Part shown: piece by piece, positions 48,358 through 57,297 of the stretch
Numbering within the stretch: the stretch's first letter is position 1
Layout of the letters: each line of letters opens with the position of its first letter
NCBI GenBank assembly: GCA_024281825.1
Contig: JAMWZY010000005.1
Coordinates: 146,723-210,722 of the forward strand
Origin: Nitrosomonas sp.
Lineage (GTDB): Bacteria; Pseudomonadota; Gammaproteobacteria; Burkholderiales; Nitrosomonadaceae
Length of the DNA stretch: 64,000 nt
Direction of reading: 5' to 3'
The notes under the pieces: model-generated
What the model was told of the DNA's origin: nothing
The model's input: only the letters and a program-made list of their open reading frames with translations
Database searches by the model: none
Translations under genes and position numbers: made by a program

Positions 48358-48926
48358 GATACCCCGAACACATGAAAGCCAACTTCATGAAAAAACCAAT
48401 CAAAATCCTAACTGTTTCTGTTCTGGCAGTGAGCGTTAGCCTATTTTTGCTGAGTATCGGTGCAAAAATCAGCGGGATTTATATCAATACCACACCAAGT
48501 TTGCCAGTGGGTTTCTACAAAGTGGTTGATGAACCGATTGCAAGCGGCGCTTATGTTGCTTTCTGCCCACCGAAAAATGAGGTTTTTGATATGGCTATGG
48601 ATAGATTCTACATCAATCAAGGCAATTGCCCTGGCGGTTATGGCTTGCTGCTGAAACGGGTGTTTGCACAATCCGGAGATACAGTTTCCATCGATCAGGC
48701 TGGCATCTTTGTGAATGGCGAACATTTACCCAACAGCGCTCAATTAACAGCCGATGCTGAAGGTCATGCATTGCCGCAATACCGGCTTCAAGCGGTACTA
48801 GATGATTCTGAATACCTACTGCTATCCGATTTAAACCCCCAATCCTTCGATGCGCGCTATTTCGGACTGATTGCGCGTGATCAGATTAAACAGGTTGTCC
48901 GTCCAGTTTTTACCTGGAGTCATTAA
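48354..48926 (+). CDS. traF: TraF-like S26 signal peptidase (conjugal transfer)
   Basis: RP4 TraF cyclises and trims the pilin TrbC. This 190-residue protein has an N-terminal membrane helix, the catalytic Ser in TTPSLPVGFYKV (near 44) and Lys in LLLKRVFAQSGD (near 101). An extra Cys-containing loop CPPKNEVF...NCPGGYG is typical. The GTG at 48354 overlaps the traG stop; ATG codons at 48372 and 48387 are alternatives. Retention of a pilin maturase without visible trb genes suggests either trb genes beyond the window or partial loss. Confidence 0.86.
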   Translation: MRYPEHMKANFMKKPIKILTVSVLAVSVSLFLLSIGAKISGIYINTTPSLPVGFYKVVDEPIASGAYVAFCPPKNEVFDMAMDRFYINQGNCPGGYGLLLKRVFAQSGDTVSIDQAGIFVNGEHLPNSAQLTADAEGHALPQYRLQAVLDDSEYLLLSDLNPQSFDARYFGLIARDQIKQVVRPVFTWSH

Positions 48927-48951
48927 TTAAAAATTAACAGGAGTCAAAGCC

Positions 48952-49170
48952 ATGCATAGACCACCGATTGATGCTGAAACCGATAATCCTGACATAACAG
49001 AAATCATTCAGGAAAAGCTACTCGATGCAGAAATACCGGGTTTCCAAGCTGAATTTGATCCCTTAGAAGCTGAAAGGTTGGGTGCATTCAAAGAAGATGC
49101 TTTGAGTGAGGAAGATGCACTGGATAGCACGATTGATTATGTAGTGGAGGTTGTCGATGAAAGAGGCTAA
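48952..49170 (+). CDS. Small acidic protein of unknown function
   Basis: This 72-residue protein is strikingly acidic: about 22 Asp/Glu against 5 Lys/Arg. It has no signal peptide, no cysteine and no recognised motif. A good AGGAG precedes its ATG and its end overlaps the next gene by 14 bp, so it appears to be genuinely translated. It could be a transfer accessory (TraD position in RP4) or a DNA-mimic-like protein beside an antirestriction gene. I do not recognise it. Confidence 0.6.
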   Translation: MHRPPIDAETDNPDITEIIQEKLLDAEIPGFQAEFDPLEAERLGAFKEDALSEEDALDSTIDYVVEVVDERG

Positions 49171-51997
49171 GAAGGCTTTTCATGAACAAGTCGCCGAGAA
49201 TCTGATTGAGCAACTCAAAAAAGGTGTTGCGCCCTGGCAAAAGCCGTGGGAACCCGGTGATCTGCTTGCCGTATTACCGGTCAATCCCACAACGGGTAAG
49301 CGCTATCGGGGAATTAACAGTCTGAATCTGATGAGCCGCGCGTATACGGATCCGCGTTGGTTGACGTACAAGCAAGCGATAAGCCTGGGCGCACAGGTGC
49401 GTAAAGGTGAAAAAAGCACTCTGGTGCAATACTGGAAATTTACCGAGGAGCAGATCAAAAAAGACGATAGCGGGAATCCAGTAATCAATGGGGAAGGACA
49501 GCCCATTAAAGAACAGATAAGACTTGAGCGTCCCAGAGTGTTTTATGCCTCCGTATTTAATGCTGAGCAGATGGATAATCTGCCAAAACTCAGCATTAAA
49601 GCTCCCGACTGGGACCCGCTGGAGCGGGCAGAACGCATATTACAAGCATCCCATGCCGTAATCCATCATGGCGAGGCTGATCGCGCATTTTATCGGCCAT
49701 CAACCGACAGTATCCACTTGCCACACAAACACCAGTTTCCAACCCCCGATCGTTACTACGCAACCGCACTGCATGAACTGGGCCACTGGACAGGTCATGA
49801 ATTGCGCTTAAACCGTGATCTCGCGCATCCATTCGGCAGCGAGGGTTATGGCCGCGAAGAACTACGCGCCGAGATTGCCAGCATGCTGCTCAGCGGTGAG
49901 CTGGGGATTGGTCATGATCCGGGGCAGCATGTGGCTTATGTGAGTTCATGGATCAAAGCGCTGCAGGAAGACCCAACAGAAATATTTCGTGCTGCTGCTG
50001 ATGCGGAAAAAATCCAGGATTATGTGCTGGCATTGTCACAACAACACGAAATGGCACAGGAAGTTGACGCAGAGGAGGCAATCAAGATGGATCAAATCAA
50101 GCAAAACAACGCCAGCTATTTACACAATATCTCACCTGATCTGGCCACCATCGCATCTCGCAATATCAAACGGTTTCATGATCTGACACAAGCTATGCCA
50201 AAAAAGGATCAGGATGCCATCATTTTGGTTGCCGAAGCACTCAAATTTTTAAGAAATGGTGGCATTGATAATCTGGAATTTGAAGAAGTATCTTCAGACA
50301 AACTAGGCTTTAGCATTCCGGCTGACTGGAATGGTCAGTTACAAATTCAGGCTAACGTAATTCAAATCGATGAAAATGGTAATGAGTCTATAGTATCCGC
50401 TAATCTACTGAATCGTGAGCCGCAATTCTGGGGCGTGACTATGCAGCGTGATGATCAGACTTTCCAATGGGTGAAAGACTGTGAATCCAAGCAAGAAGCG
50501 CAAGATTTAACGGATCTGCTCGCACTCATCGATGTCGCTGCAGAAAAGAATGAACATGAAAAGGCCGTCAAGCTTGCCAACATCCATCAAAACCGCATTC
50601 GAAATGATCCAATTAGCACTGGAGTATCGATATCAAGAGCCAAGACCGAGCAACACGATGACAATGCTCGTCAATATTTGATTGTTCCTTATACGGAAAA
50701 AGATTTGGCAAAGGCTGCAGGAGCTCGTTGGGACAAAAAGGCCCGTGCCTGGTATGTAGGGTCAGAAGCGGATATTCAAACATTGCAGCGTTGGCTGCCG
50801 GAGAATGTTTCCAGGCAGCAGGAACCGGCTATCGATCCTCACGTGGAATTTGCTGATTTGCTGCGCGCTCAAGGTTGCCGGGTTGATGGCAATCATCCGG
50901 TGATGGATGGCAGCAAACATAGAATTAAAGTGGAAGGTGACAAATCCGGTGAGAAATCTGGTTTTTATGTGGCGCATCTGGATGGTCATTCTGCCGGATA
51001 TTTTAAGAATAATCGAACCGGTATAGAGACTCGCTGGAAGGCTAAGGGGTATTCGTTAACGGATGCACAAAAAGCAGAACTGGTAACGCAGGCTGCTATC
51101 AAGCAGCAAAACAGAAAAGCCGAACAACAGGCACAGCAAAATAAGGTTGCTGATGCAATTCAACAATTGCTGACTATTGCACCTGCTGCCGACTCCGAAC
51201 ATCCTTATCTGAAAGACAAGCATGCCCGGCCAGGTGATCTGAGAATTGTGCCGCAGAATGCGGGTGAATTATCCAATGATTCAATCATCAAAATTGGTCA
51301 GAACTGGCAGGAAGTGAAGCGACTGCGTGAAGAAAATCCAGACTGCATTGTACTGACAGCCGGTGATTTATTGCTGGCCGCACAAGATATTCATGGACAA
51401 ATCTGGAGTGTGCAAACGATACAGGCTGGTGGAGCAAAGCTTTTTGCAGCGGGGAGCAGAAAGGAGAATAACTTTCATGTGGCGGGTAATGCAGGTCAGG
51501 GATTGGATGCAGCAATTAACAAATTACCTGCCATTGTAATTGCTGAAGGTTATGCCACCGCAGATACATTATCCCAGGCGCTGAATTATCCTGTCATCGC
51601 CGCATTTGATTCGGGCAATTTGCCCAAAGTCACGCAGGATTTACATCATAAATACCCGCACAAGCCAATCGTTATCGCAGGCGACGATGATCATCACCTG
51701 GAATCCACCCTTGGCAAAAACCCCGGCAAGGAAAAAGCGCTGGAAGCAGCGGCATTGGTAAATGGTGTAGCGGTATTTCCGGTTTTTGCACCGGGTGAGC
51801 AGGACTCAAAGAAATTAAATGATTTTAATGATCTGGCCAATAAAAGCGTGCTGGGTATTGAGGCCATAAAACGTCAGGTCGGATCGGTTGTTGAAAAAAT
51901 ATCTCAGCAGGCTAAACAGGGCAGCTTATTGAAGTTACAAGGCCCTGTTGAGCCCAAGCAGCAGGAAATCAGGCAAAAACGGGCATTGGTCAGGTAA
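49157..51997 (+). CDS. ArdC antirestriction / TraC-primase-like polydomain protein
   Basis: The ATG at 49157 gives 946 residues. Residues 1-130 form an ArdC N-terminal ssDNA-binding domain ([21 protein letters not shown]). A zincin-like peptidase follows with [12 protein letters not shown] (His206, Glu207, His210). A DUF5710-like block ([20 protein letters not shown]) lies near 510. The C-terminal third is Toprim-like ([17 protein letters not shown] near 795; DSGNLPKV) as in plasmid TraC primases. ArdC protects incoming single-stranded DNA from restriction; the primase part would start second-strand synthesis. The fusion couples both jobs for arrival in a new host. Confidence 0.85.
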   Translation: MKEAKKAFHEQVAENLIEQLKKGVAPWQKPWEPGDLLAVLPVNPTTGKRYRGINSLNLMSRAYTDPRWLTYKQAISLGAQVRKGEKSTLVQYWKFTEEQIKKDDSGNPVINGEGQPIKEQIRLERPRVFYASVFNAEQMDNLPKLSIKAPDWDPLERAERILQASHAVIHHGEADRAFYRPSTDSIHLPHKHQFPTPDRYYATALHELGHWTGHELRLNRDLAHPFGSEGYGREELRAEIASMLLSGELGIGHDPGQHVAYVSSWIKALQEDPTEIFRAAADAEKIQDYVLALSQQHEMAQEVDAEEAIKMDQIKQNNASYLHNISPDLATIASRNIKRFHDLTQAMPKKDQDAIILVAEALKFLRNGGIDNLEFEEVSSDKLGFSIPADWNGQLQIQANVIQIDENGNESIVSANLLNREPQFWGVTMQRDDQTFQWVKDCESKQEAQDLTDLLALIDVAAEKNEHEKAVKLANIHQNRIRNDPISTGVSISRAKTEQHDDNARQYLIVPYTEKDLAKAAGARWDKKARAWYVGSEADIQTLQRWLPENVSRQQEPAIDPHVEFADLLRAQGCRVDGNHPVMDGSKHRIKVEGDKSGEKSGFYVAHLDGHSAGYFKNNRTGIETRWKAKGYSLTDAQKAELVTQAAIKQQNRKAEQQAQQNKVADAIQQLLTIAPAADSEHPYLKDKHARPGDLRIVPQNAGELSNDSIIKIGQNWQEVKRLREENPDCIVLTAGDLLLAAQDIHGQIWSVQTIQAGGAKLFAAGSRKENNFHVAGNAGQGLDAAINKLPAIVIAEGYATADTLSQALNYPVIAAFDSGNLPKVTQDLHHKYPHKPIVIAGDDDHHLESTLGKNPGKEKALEAAALVNGVAVFPVFAPGEQDSKKLNDFNDLANKSVLGIEAIKRQVGSVVEKISQQAKQGSLLKLQGPVEPKQQEIRQKRALVR

Positions 51998-52017
51998 TCT
52001 TTTAAGGAGACTACAAG

Positions 52018-53133
52018 ATGCGCGATAATATGCTGAAGATTCCAGGAACCCCATCCAATTCTGATGAAGGTGATCTTTATGAAAAAATTGAGACTCGTCC
52101 CGGTACTACCGAAAAGCAAAAAGAAGCAGGAAGAGGTGCCTATACAGAACTGCTCGAATCTTATGCTCGATGGGCAGGTGGTACCTTATTGGGTTGTGAT
52201 TTCCCGAAAGACTTCCGAGAAAAAGGAGGAACCGCCTTCCTGAATCAGCGCATCAAGTCAGGCCATGATCTGGCAGTGATGGCGCAAATACTGCGCGATC
52301 CGCGTTATGAGACGCTGAGAATCTTCTATACCCGTATGAATCGCATTATTCATCATACGGCTGTGAGTTCCAGATTGCCGGGTGCAGTCTATCTGGAAAA
52401 GATTGGACATACTAAACATGATCTGGGTGTTTTGGTAGAAAAGACTAGGCGACATGTTAAAGCCGATGGGTACTGGTTATTGCATAATCATCCATCGGGT
52501 AATGCTACGCCATCGAGTCAGGATATCAGGCTCACAGAAATACTTGCATCAACTGTTCCGAGTTTCAAAGGCCATGTCGTTATCAATACCAGTCAATACA
52601 GTGTCATTGATAAAGACGGTCATGTCGATTTTGTGGATTGGATGGGCGATCAGGCAGGAGGTTATCAGAATAACCATTACAAAAGTCATGAGCTGCTTTT
52701 GGAGAAAATAGCCTCACCGGAGGATCTGGCAAAGATAGGCCATGCTTTAAAAAAGCGAGATCAGTTTTTTAACTTGATAGGACTTAGCGCAACAGGTTTT
52801 GTATTATCGTTAAGTGAATTACCCTTATCGGTACTTGATCGTCCTCAAAATCTGCTACTGGTACGACTACAAAATTTTGCACGTAATTCTGGCGTCAATA
52901 CCGTATTTGCCATCACGAATGCCAATGATTACAGACACCCGGTATTATCCAAAGGCTGTGAAGTTGGCATACTAAAAGATGTGCTAACCGTAGAGGACTC
53001 TGATTATCGTTCATTGCGAGAAGAAGGGTTATTTGCATCAATGCCCGGTGAAATAAGCGCCATTTTTAGGAAGCCAAGAGCCTTTGTGAAGGAAGATGGC
53101 GGATTGGGCAAACGCAAAAGTCGTACACGCTGA
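52018..53133 (+). CDS. RadC-like JAB-domain protein
   Basis: The 371-residue protein has two parts. A central JAB/MPN metalloprotease-like domain carries the RadC motif HNHPSGNATPSSQDIRLTEI (about 159-178). The C-terminal 150 residues have no recognised domain. RadC-like genes are frequent on mobile elements and have been linked to DNA repair or antirestriction without firm proof. It lies 20 bp behind the ArdC-like gene and is likely cotranscribed. Confidence 0.8.
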   Translation: MRDNMLKIPGTPSNSDEGDLYEKIETRPGTTEKQKEAGRGAYTELLESYARWAGGTLLGCDFPKDFREKGGTAFLNQRIKSGHDLAVMAQILRDPRYETLRIFYTRMNRIIHHTAVSSRLPGAVYLEKIGHTKHDLGVLVEKTRRHVKADGYWLLHNHPSGNATPSSQDIRLTEILASTVPSFKGHVVINTSQYSVIDKDGHVDFVDWMGDQAGGYQNNHYKSHELLLEKIASPEDLAKIGHALKKRDQFFNLIGLSATGFVLSLSELPLSVLDRPQNLLLVRLQNFARNSGVNTVFAITNANDYRHPVLSKGCEVGILKDVLTVEDSDYRSLREEGLFASMPGEISAIFRKPRAFVKEDGGLGKRKSRTR

Positions 53134-53163
53134 TAGTTATTCGGTATTTAATCTGTATATGGT

Positions 53164-53192
53164 ATGTTATAGTGATCTTTATATAATAACAT
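53164..53192. promoter_or_regulatory. Operator-like inverted repeat before hipBA
   Basis: ATGTTAT (53164-53170) and ATAACAT (53186-53192) are exact inverted copies 15 bp apart. TATAAT (53182-53187) sits inside. Position directly before the hipB-like gene suggests autoregulation, as known for HipB. Confidence 0.6.
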
Positions 53193-53211
53193 GTGTACTG
53201 CAGTATTCATT

Positions 53212-53514
53212 ATGTCTGTCAGATCATTTCGTGTTGAACAAGTCCTGAAGAAACTCGGTGGTGACATCCGTGACGCAAGAAAGCGTCGGGGAATTACTGT
53301 GCAATTGATGGCCGAGCGCATGGGCGTGACACGGGTAACAGTTGCAAAAATTGAACGTGGTGAGCCTAATACCAGTATGGGCAATTACGCGATGGCGTTA
53401 TACATCCTTGGTAAAGCCGATGAACTCGAAATGCTGATGGATCGTACCCACGATTCTCTGGGTCTGGATCTGATGGATGAGAAACTACCCAAACGGGTCA
53501 GGGTTTCTAAATGA
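53212..53514 (+). CDS. hipB: HipB-like antitoxin, Xre-family regulator
   Basis: The ATG at 53212 gives 100 residues (an earlier in-frame ATG at 53191 lies within the operator). The HTH_3 domain covers about 17-70: IRDARKRRGITVQLMAERMG then VTRVTVAKIERGEPNTSMG. Its stop overlaps the hipA start by four bases (ATGA). HipB neutralises HipA and represses the operon; the inverted repeat upstream fits that. Confidence 0.85.
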   Translation: MSVRSFRVEQVLKKLGGDIRDARKRRGITVQLMAERMGVTRVTVAKIERGEPNTSMGNYAMALYILGKADELEMLMDRTHDSLGLDLMDEKLPKRVRVSK

Positions 53515-54761
53515 GTGATACGCACCTGCTTGTCTCATTGGATTGGCAAGGGCAGTTACATCGCATTGGTCACCTGGAGATTCATAAAAGCCGTGGCAGG
53601 GAAAATTACCGCTTTATCTATGAACGCTCCTGGATCAAACACCCCAATCGCTTTGCCATTGACCCGGAACTCCCCTTACTGATTGATATGCCGTATTTGA
53701 GCAACCGCTTATGGGGTGCTTTCCAAGATATTTCACCGGATCGTTGGGGCAGATTGGTTCAGACACGCGCAACAGGTATTTTTTTAAGTGACAGTGACTA
53801 TATGTTGGGTGTTAGTGATTACATGCGCATGGGTGGACTTCGCTTAAGTCATAGTCATGCGCCAGACGTGTTTCTTGCAGAACATACAAATATCCCCAAG
53901 TTGATTCATATGCGACAACTTGAAACCGCAGCCAGACATTTTGAGAGCGGTACTGAGACCGCCGCTGATCTTGCCATGCTTGCGCAGCCTGGTTCATCGC
54001 TTGGCGGAGCGCGACCTAAAGCGGCGATTGAAGATGCCGGTGAACTCTGGATTGCCAAGTTTTCTTCACAGAACGATACCGAACGAGTCAGTTTGTGGGA
54101 AGCCGTTATGCTTGATCTTGCACAACAAGCCGGAATTGAGATAGCAGCATTCAGGGTTTTAAATGCAAAGAGTGATTCGCCGGTTCTGCTGGTCAAGCGA
54201 TTTGATCGTGAGAAAACACTGCGTACCCCTTTTATGTCTGCCATGACACTATTAGGACGCAATGAAGATACCAAGGAGGGCGCGAGTTACCTGGAAATTG
54301 CCGATGCCATTAATCGTGAATCTGCGCAGCCTGCACAAGATCGCCTGGAATTATGGCGGCGCATGACATTCAACGCCATGACCGGCAATATTGATGATCA
54401 TCTACGCAATCATGGTTTTTTGCGCGCACTCCAAGGATGGCGGCTGGCACCTGCCTATGATTTAAACCCGACAACACAGCCTTTTAACCAACGAGTGCAT
54501 CAACTGGCATTTAACCAAAGCGTTAAGCCATCATTAGATACTTGTCTGGAGCTGGCAGACTATTTTGCATTAAATCAGTCAGTAACCGATCTTGCATTAC
54601 AAAAGATCGGGAAAAGTCTGGGTAATTGGCAACTGACCGCAAAACGTCATCAATTGCGCAACGATGAAATCAAACGTATGGCACCATCCTTTGAGCATGA
54701 AGATAGTCAACGGCTAATTGCAATAGCCACAAAAACAATTTCACGTTCACGTAGTAGCTAA
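53511..54761 (+). CDS. hipA: HipA-family serine/threonine kinase toxin
   Basis: The 416-residue kinase has the HipA N-terminal domain and the Gly/Ser-rich loop GSSLGGARPKA (161-171), comparable to the loop that carries Ser150 in Escherichia coli HipA. The ATP-anchoring Lys is in LWIAKF (Lys183) and the catalytic motif is NIDDHLRNHG (about 293-302), followed by PAYDLNP. Escherichia coli HipA phosphorylates GltX and induces persistence. Here it probably serves element maintenance; the target is unknown. Confidence 0.9.
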   Translation: MSDTHLLVSLDWQGQLHRIGHLEIHKSRGRENYRFIYERSWIKHPNRFAIDPELPLLIDMPYLSNRLWGAFQDISPDRWGRLVQTRATGIFLSDSDYMLGVSDYMRMGGLRLSHSHAPDVFLAEHTNIPKLIHMRQLETAARHFESGTETAADLAMLAQPGSSLGGARPKAAIEDAGELWIAKFSSQNDTERVSLWEAVMLDLAQQAGIEIAAFRVLNAKSDSPVLLVKRFDREKTLRTPFMSAMTLLGRNEDTKEGASYLEIADAINRESAQPAQDRLELWRRMTFNAMTGNIDDHLRNHGFLRALQGWRLAPAYDLNPTTQPFNQRVHQLAFNQSVKPSLDTCLELADYFALNQSVTDLALQKIGKSLGNWQLTAKRHQLRNDEIKRMAPSFEHEDSQRLIAIATKTISRSRSS

Positions 54762-54774
54762 TGGCCGGGTTATT

Positions 54775-55212
54775 ATGTGCGGCGGTATTGAATACCAAGA
54801 TCAGAAGATTTACTTTCCGCAACCTGATGCCAGGCTTCCTGTAATGCTGCGACATGGCGGTGTTACCTGGATCATCTGGGGTAGACGAAAGGAAGAGGCG
54901 ATAGGTAAATTTCCAAACGGCGGATGGGCACGACTTGATTCCATCAAAGCAGGAAAATGGAAGCCGTGGCATCCAAGACCGGTATTAATTCCTGTTGAAA
55001 GCTTTATGGAAAAAGACCATGACAAACAATCCCATTGGATCACTCTGGCACCCGACATCGCTATACAGGCATTACCTGCTGAAAGGGATGGTGAACAAAG
55101 AATCTACGTAGTTACTGAAGAAACGCCACCTGAATACCACGGGATTCATGGTCGTTGGCCAAGATTGCGCAGATTCTCGGAGCCAGAATCGGTACTATCA
55201 TCCAATACTTGA
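54775..55212 (+). CDS. Short SRAP/YedK-like protein (abasic-site crosslinker candidate)
   Basis: This 145-residue protein starts MCGG, so after Met removal Cys2 is the N-terminal nucleophile, as in SRAP/HMCES proteins. Other elements of the fold are WIIWGRRKEE (about 32), GGWARLDSIKAGKW (49-62), a PVESFMEKDH block with Glu, and IHGRWPRL, which may replace the family's His-Arg-Met-Pro motif. It is shorter than YedK (222). SRAP proteins form covalent crosslinks with abasic sites in ssDNA. It lies 13 bp after hipA and 85 bp before umuD. A second copy begins at 63912. Confidence 0.62.
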   Translation: MCGGIEYQDQKIYFPQPDARLPVMLRHGGVTWIIWGRRKEEAIGKFPNGGWARLDSIKAGKWKPWHPRPVLIPVESFMEKDHDKQSHWITLAPDIAIQALPAERDGEQRIYVVTEETPPEYHGIHGRWPRLRRFSEPESVLSSNT

Positions 55213-55253
55213 TATAGACTCTTTTAGCATATTTGACATCGGTGTGGTCGGTG

Positions 55254-55282
55254 TGTTTGAATGCTGTTTCATATATCAAACA
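55254..55282. promoter_or_regulatory. Operator-like inverted repeat before umuD
   Basis: TGTTTGA (55254-55260) and TCAAACA (55276-55282) are exact inverted copies separated by 15 bp. A partial LexA-like match (CTG, ten bases, CAA; 55264-55279) lies inside. The start of umuD follows at 55298. SOS control is plausible but not demonstrated. Confidence 0.55.
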
Positions 55283-55297
55283 TGGAGTGATTCAGAC

Positions 55298-55903
55298 ATG
55301 TCAAATCGTGGCGGGAAAAGAGAGAATGCAGGCAGACCGCGCGGTCAGGGTAAATATGGCGAACCGACAACCACAATGCGTATACCCGAGAGTCAGGGAG
55401 CTACCATCAAAAACTTTCTGGATGCCTACCAGCGTAAAAGAACAGACTCCGATAGTGAAGCAACCAACGTGGATGAGTTTTTTATTCCCGTAATTAGCGA
55501 TCAACCGACCTTGTTACCGCTTTTTTCCACCAAAGTAGCGGCAGGTTTCCCCAGTCCGGCAGATGATCATGTCGAGAAAAGCCTCGATGTCAGTGAATTT
55601 CTGATCGATCATGCCGCATCGACGTTCTTCGTTACGATCAAGGGAGATTCGATGATTGATGTCGGTTTGCTGCCGGGTGATAAAGTGGTGGTGGATCGCT
55701 CCAAAACGCCCGGTATCGGCGACATTGTGCTGGCGGTGGTGGATCGGGAATTTACCATCAAAATCCTGGATCACGGCGCGAACAAAATGCCACGGCTGCT
55801 GCCTGCCAATTCAACAGGCGCTTACAAACCTATTTATATCCGCCCTGATACGCAGTTTGAGATATTTGGCGTTGTGATAGGATCGTTCCGCCGGTTTAAA
55901 TGA
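55298..55903 (+). CDS. umuD: UmuD-like S24 autoprotease with N-terminal extension
   Basis: The ATG at 55298 gives 201 residues, about 60 more than Escherichia coli UmuD. The extension starts with the basic MSNRGGKRENAGRPRGQGKY. The self-cleavage site is Ala82-Gly83 (KVAAGFPSPA), with catalytic Ser118 (KGDSMID) and Lys155 (EFTIK). Spacing cleavage-Ser (36) and Ser-Lys (37) equals that of Escherichia coli UmuD, so it should be RecA-activated. An upstream in-frame start at 55148 would overlap the SRAP gene and is unlikely. It overlaps the next gene by four bases. Confidence 0.9.
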   Translation: MSNRGGKRENAGRPRGQGKYGEPTTTMRIPESQGATIKNFLDAYQRKRTDSDSEATNVDEFFIPVISDQPTLLPLFSTKVAAGFPSPADDHVEKSLDVSEFLIDHAASTFFVTIKGDSMIDVGLLPGDKVVVDRSKTPGIGDIVLAVVDREFTIKILDHGANKMPRLLPANSTGAYKPIYIRPDTQFEIFGVVIGSFRRFK

Positions 55904-57297
55904 GCACGCTGTTACCGTGTTATGTGCTGCTGGATCTGGAAACAACGGGAGCCACGCCAACTCAGGATCGCATCACTGAAATCGGCTTGATTCGCTATGA
56001 AAACGGTATCGAAGTTGGCCGCTGGAATACGCTCATCAATCCGGAAGTCAGCATCTCACCTTTCATTCAGCGACTGACGGGAATCACTCAGGACATGGTC
56101 GACCATGCGCCTACTTTCGCGCAAGTGTGTGAAACACTGCTGCAATGGCTCGATCAAGCGGTATTGTGCGCGCACAATGTACGTTTCGATTATGGTTTTC
56201 TCAAAAACGAATTCAAGCGCATCGGCATTACCTTCCAAAAGAAACTGCTCTGCACGGTCAAACTTTCCCGAAAACTCTATCCGCAGCATCATTCACATAG
56301 CCTCAACGCCATCATCGAAAGATTTCAGCTGATCTGTACCCAGCGCCACCGCGCCATGGGCGATACCGAAATGATGGCGGCATTCATTGATGTCGCAATC
56401 CGTGAATTCGGAGAATCAACCGTCCAGGAAACCGTAAAAACACTGTTGAAGCAGCAAGCGACCCCAACGGGGCTTGATCACCTGGATATCCATACCATCC
56501 CGGAAACCTGCGGTGTTTATTTATTCCATGGCGATAGCGCATTGCTGTATGTCGGTAAAAGCATTTCATTGCGCTCCCGGGTATTCAACCACTTCCAGGG
56601 CGATCATCGTTCCGCCAAAGAAATGCGCATTGCCCAGGAAATCAAACGAGTCGAATACCGCATCACCAGCGGGGAACTGGGCGCACTGTTACTGGAATCG
56701 CGCCTGATCAAGGAATACCAGCCCATCCATAACCGGCAACTCAGACGCGAGCGGCAACTCTGTGCCTGGCAAGTATCGAATGACCCCAATGCCAAACCGT
56801 TGGTGACTTTGATCAATGATAGCGACATTGATTGGCGTACCGCAGACAATGTCTATGGCACTTTCAAAACCAAACGGCAGGCTGTCGAGGTTTTAAACAA
56901 GCTGGCCGACGAATACGGGTTGTGCGATAAGGCATTGGGATTGGAAAAGGGCGCTGGTGTGTGTTTCGCACATCAATTAAAAAACTGCCAAGGTTTGTGC
57001 GCTGGTTTGGAATCCGCAGAGTCACACTGGCTGCGCCTGCTCACAGCTTTGAGTCATTACAAACTACTGGCATGGCCGTATGCTGGTCGTATTGGCATCA
57101 GGGAACACAACCCGGACTATGACATCACGGAAATACACGTCTTTGACCAATGGTGCCATCTGGGAAGTGTCAAGGATCATCAGGAATTGGCGGAATTATC
57201 AACACACTCGTGTTTTGACCGGGATACCTACCGCTATCTGCTTAAATTCCTGAACCGCAAAGAGGTCGAAGTGATCGTATTGCATGGATCAGCATAA
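55900..57297 (+). CDS. Fused DEDDh exonuclease (DnaQ-like) and GIY-YIG nuclease with UvrC-like cysteines
   Basis: Residues 1-180 form a 3'-5' exonuclease domain: Asp12/Glu14 (LLDLETTG), Asp97 (HNVRFDYGF), His150 and Asp155 ([10 protein letters not shown]). Residues about 200-285 are a GIY-YIG domain: GVYLF (205-209), YVGK (217-220), Arg225 and Glu266 (LESRLIKEY). A tail carries Cys342, Cys355, Cys363 and Cys367, spaced C-x12-C-x7-C-x3-C; UvrC has C-x11-C-x7-C-x3-C for its Fe-S cluster. Mycobacterial relatives share the exonuclease-GIY-YIG fusion. It overlaps both umuD and umuC, so the three are translated together. Confidence 0.9.
   Translation: MSTLLPCYVLLDLETTGATPTQDRITEIGLIRYENGIEVGRWNTLINPEVSISPFIQRLTGITQDMVDHAPTFAQVCETLLQWLDQAVLCAHNVRFDYGFLKNEFKRIGITFQKKLLCTVKLSRKLYPQHHSHSLNAIIERFQLICTQRHRAMGDTEMMAAFIDVAIREFGESTVQETVKTLLKQQATPTGLDHLDIHTIPETCGVYLFHGDSALLYVGKSISLRSRVFNHFQGDHRSAKEMRIAQEIKRVEYRITSGELGALLLESRLIKEYQPIHNRQLRRERQLCAWQVSNDPNAKPLVTLINDSDIDWRTADNVYGTFKTKRQAVEVLNKLADEYGLCDKALGLEKGAGVCFAHQLKNCQGLCAGLESAESHWLRLLTALSHYKLLAWPYAGRIGIREHNPDYDITEIHVFDQWCHLGSVKDHQELAELSTHSCFDRDTYRYLLKFLNRKEVEVIVLHGSA

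Noticed and set aside
44470-48926. A phage origin for the element
   Set aside because: No capsid, tail, portal or lysis genes are present, and the transfer genes and oriT are clearly RP4-like.
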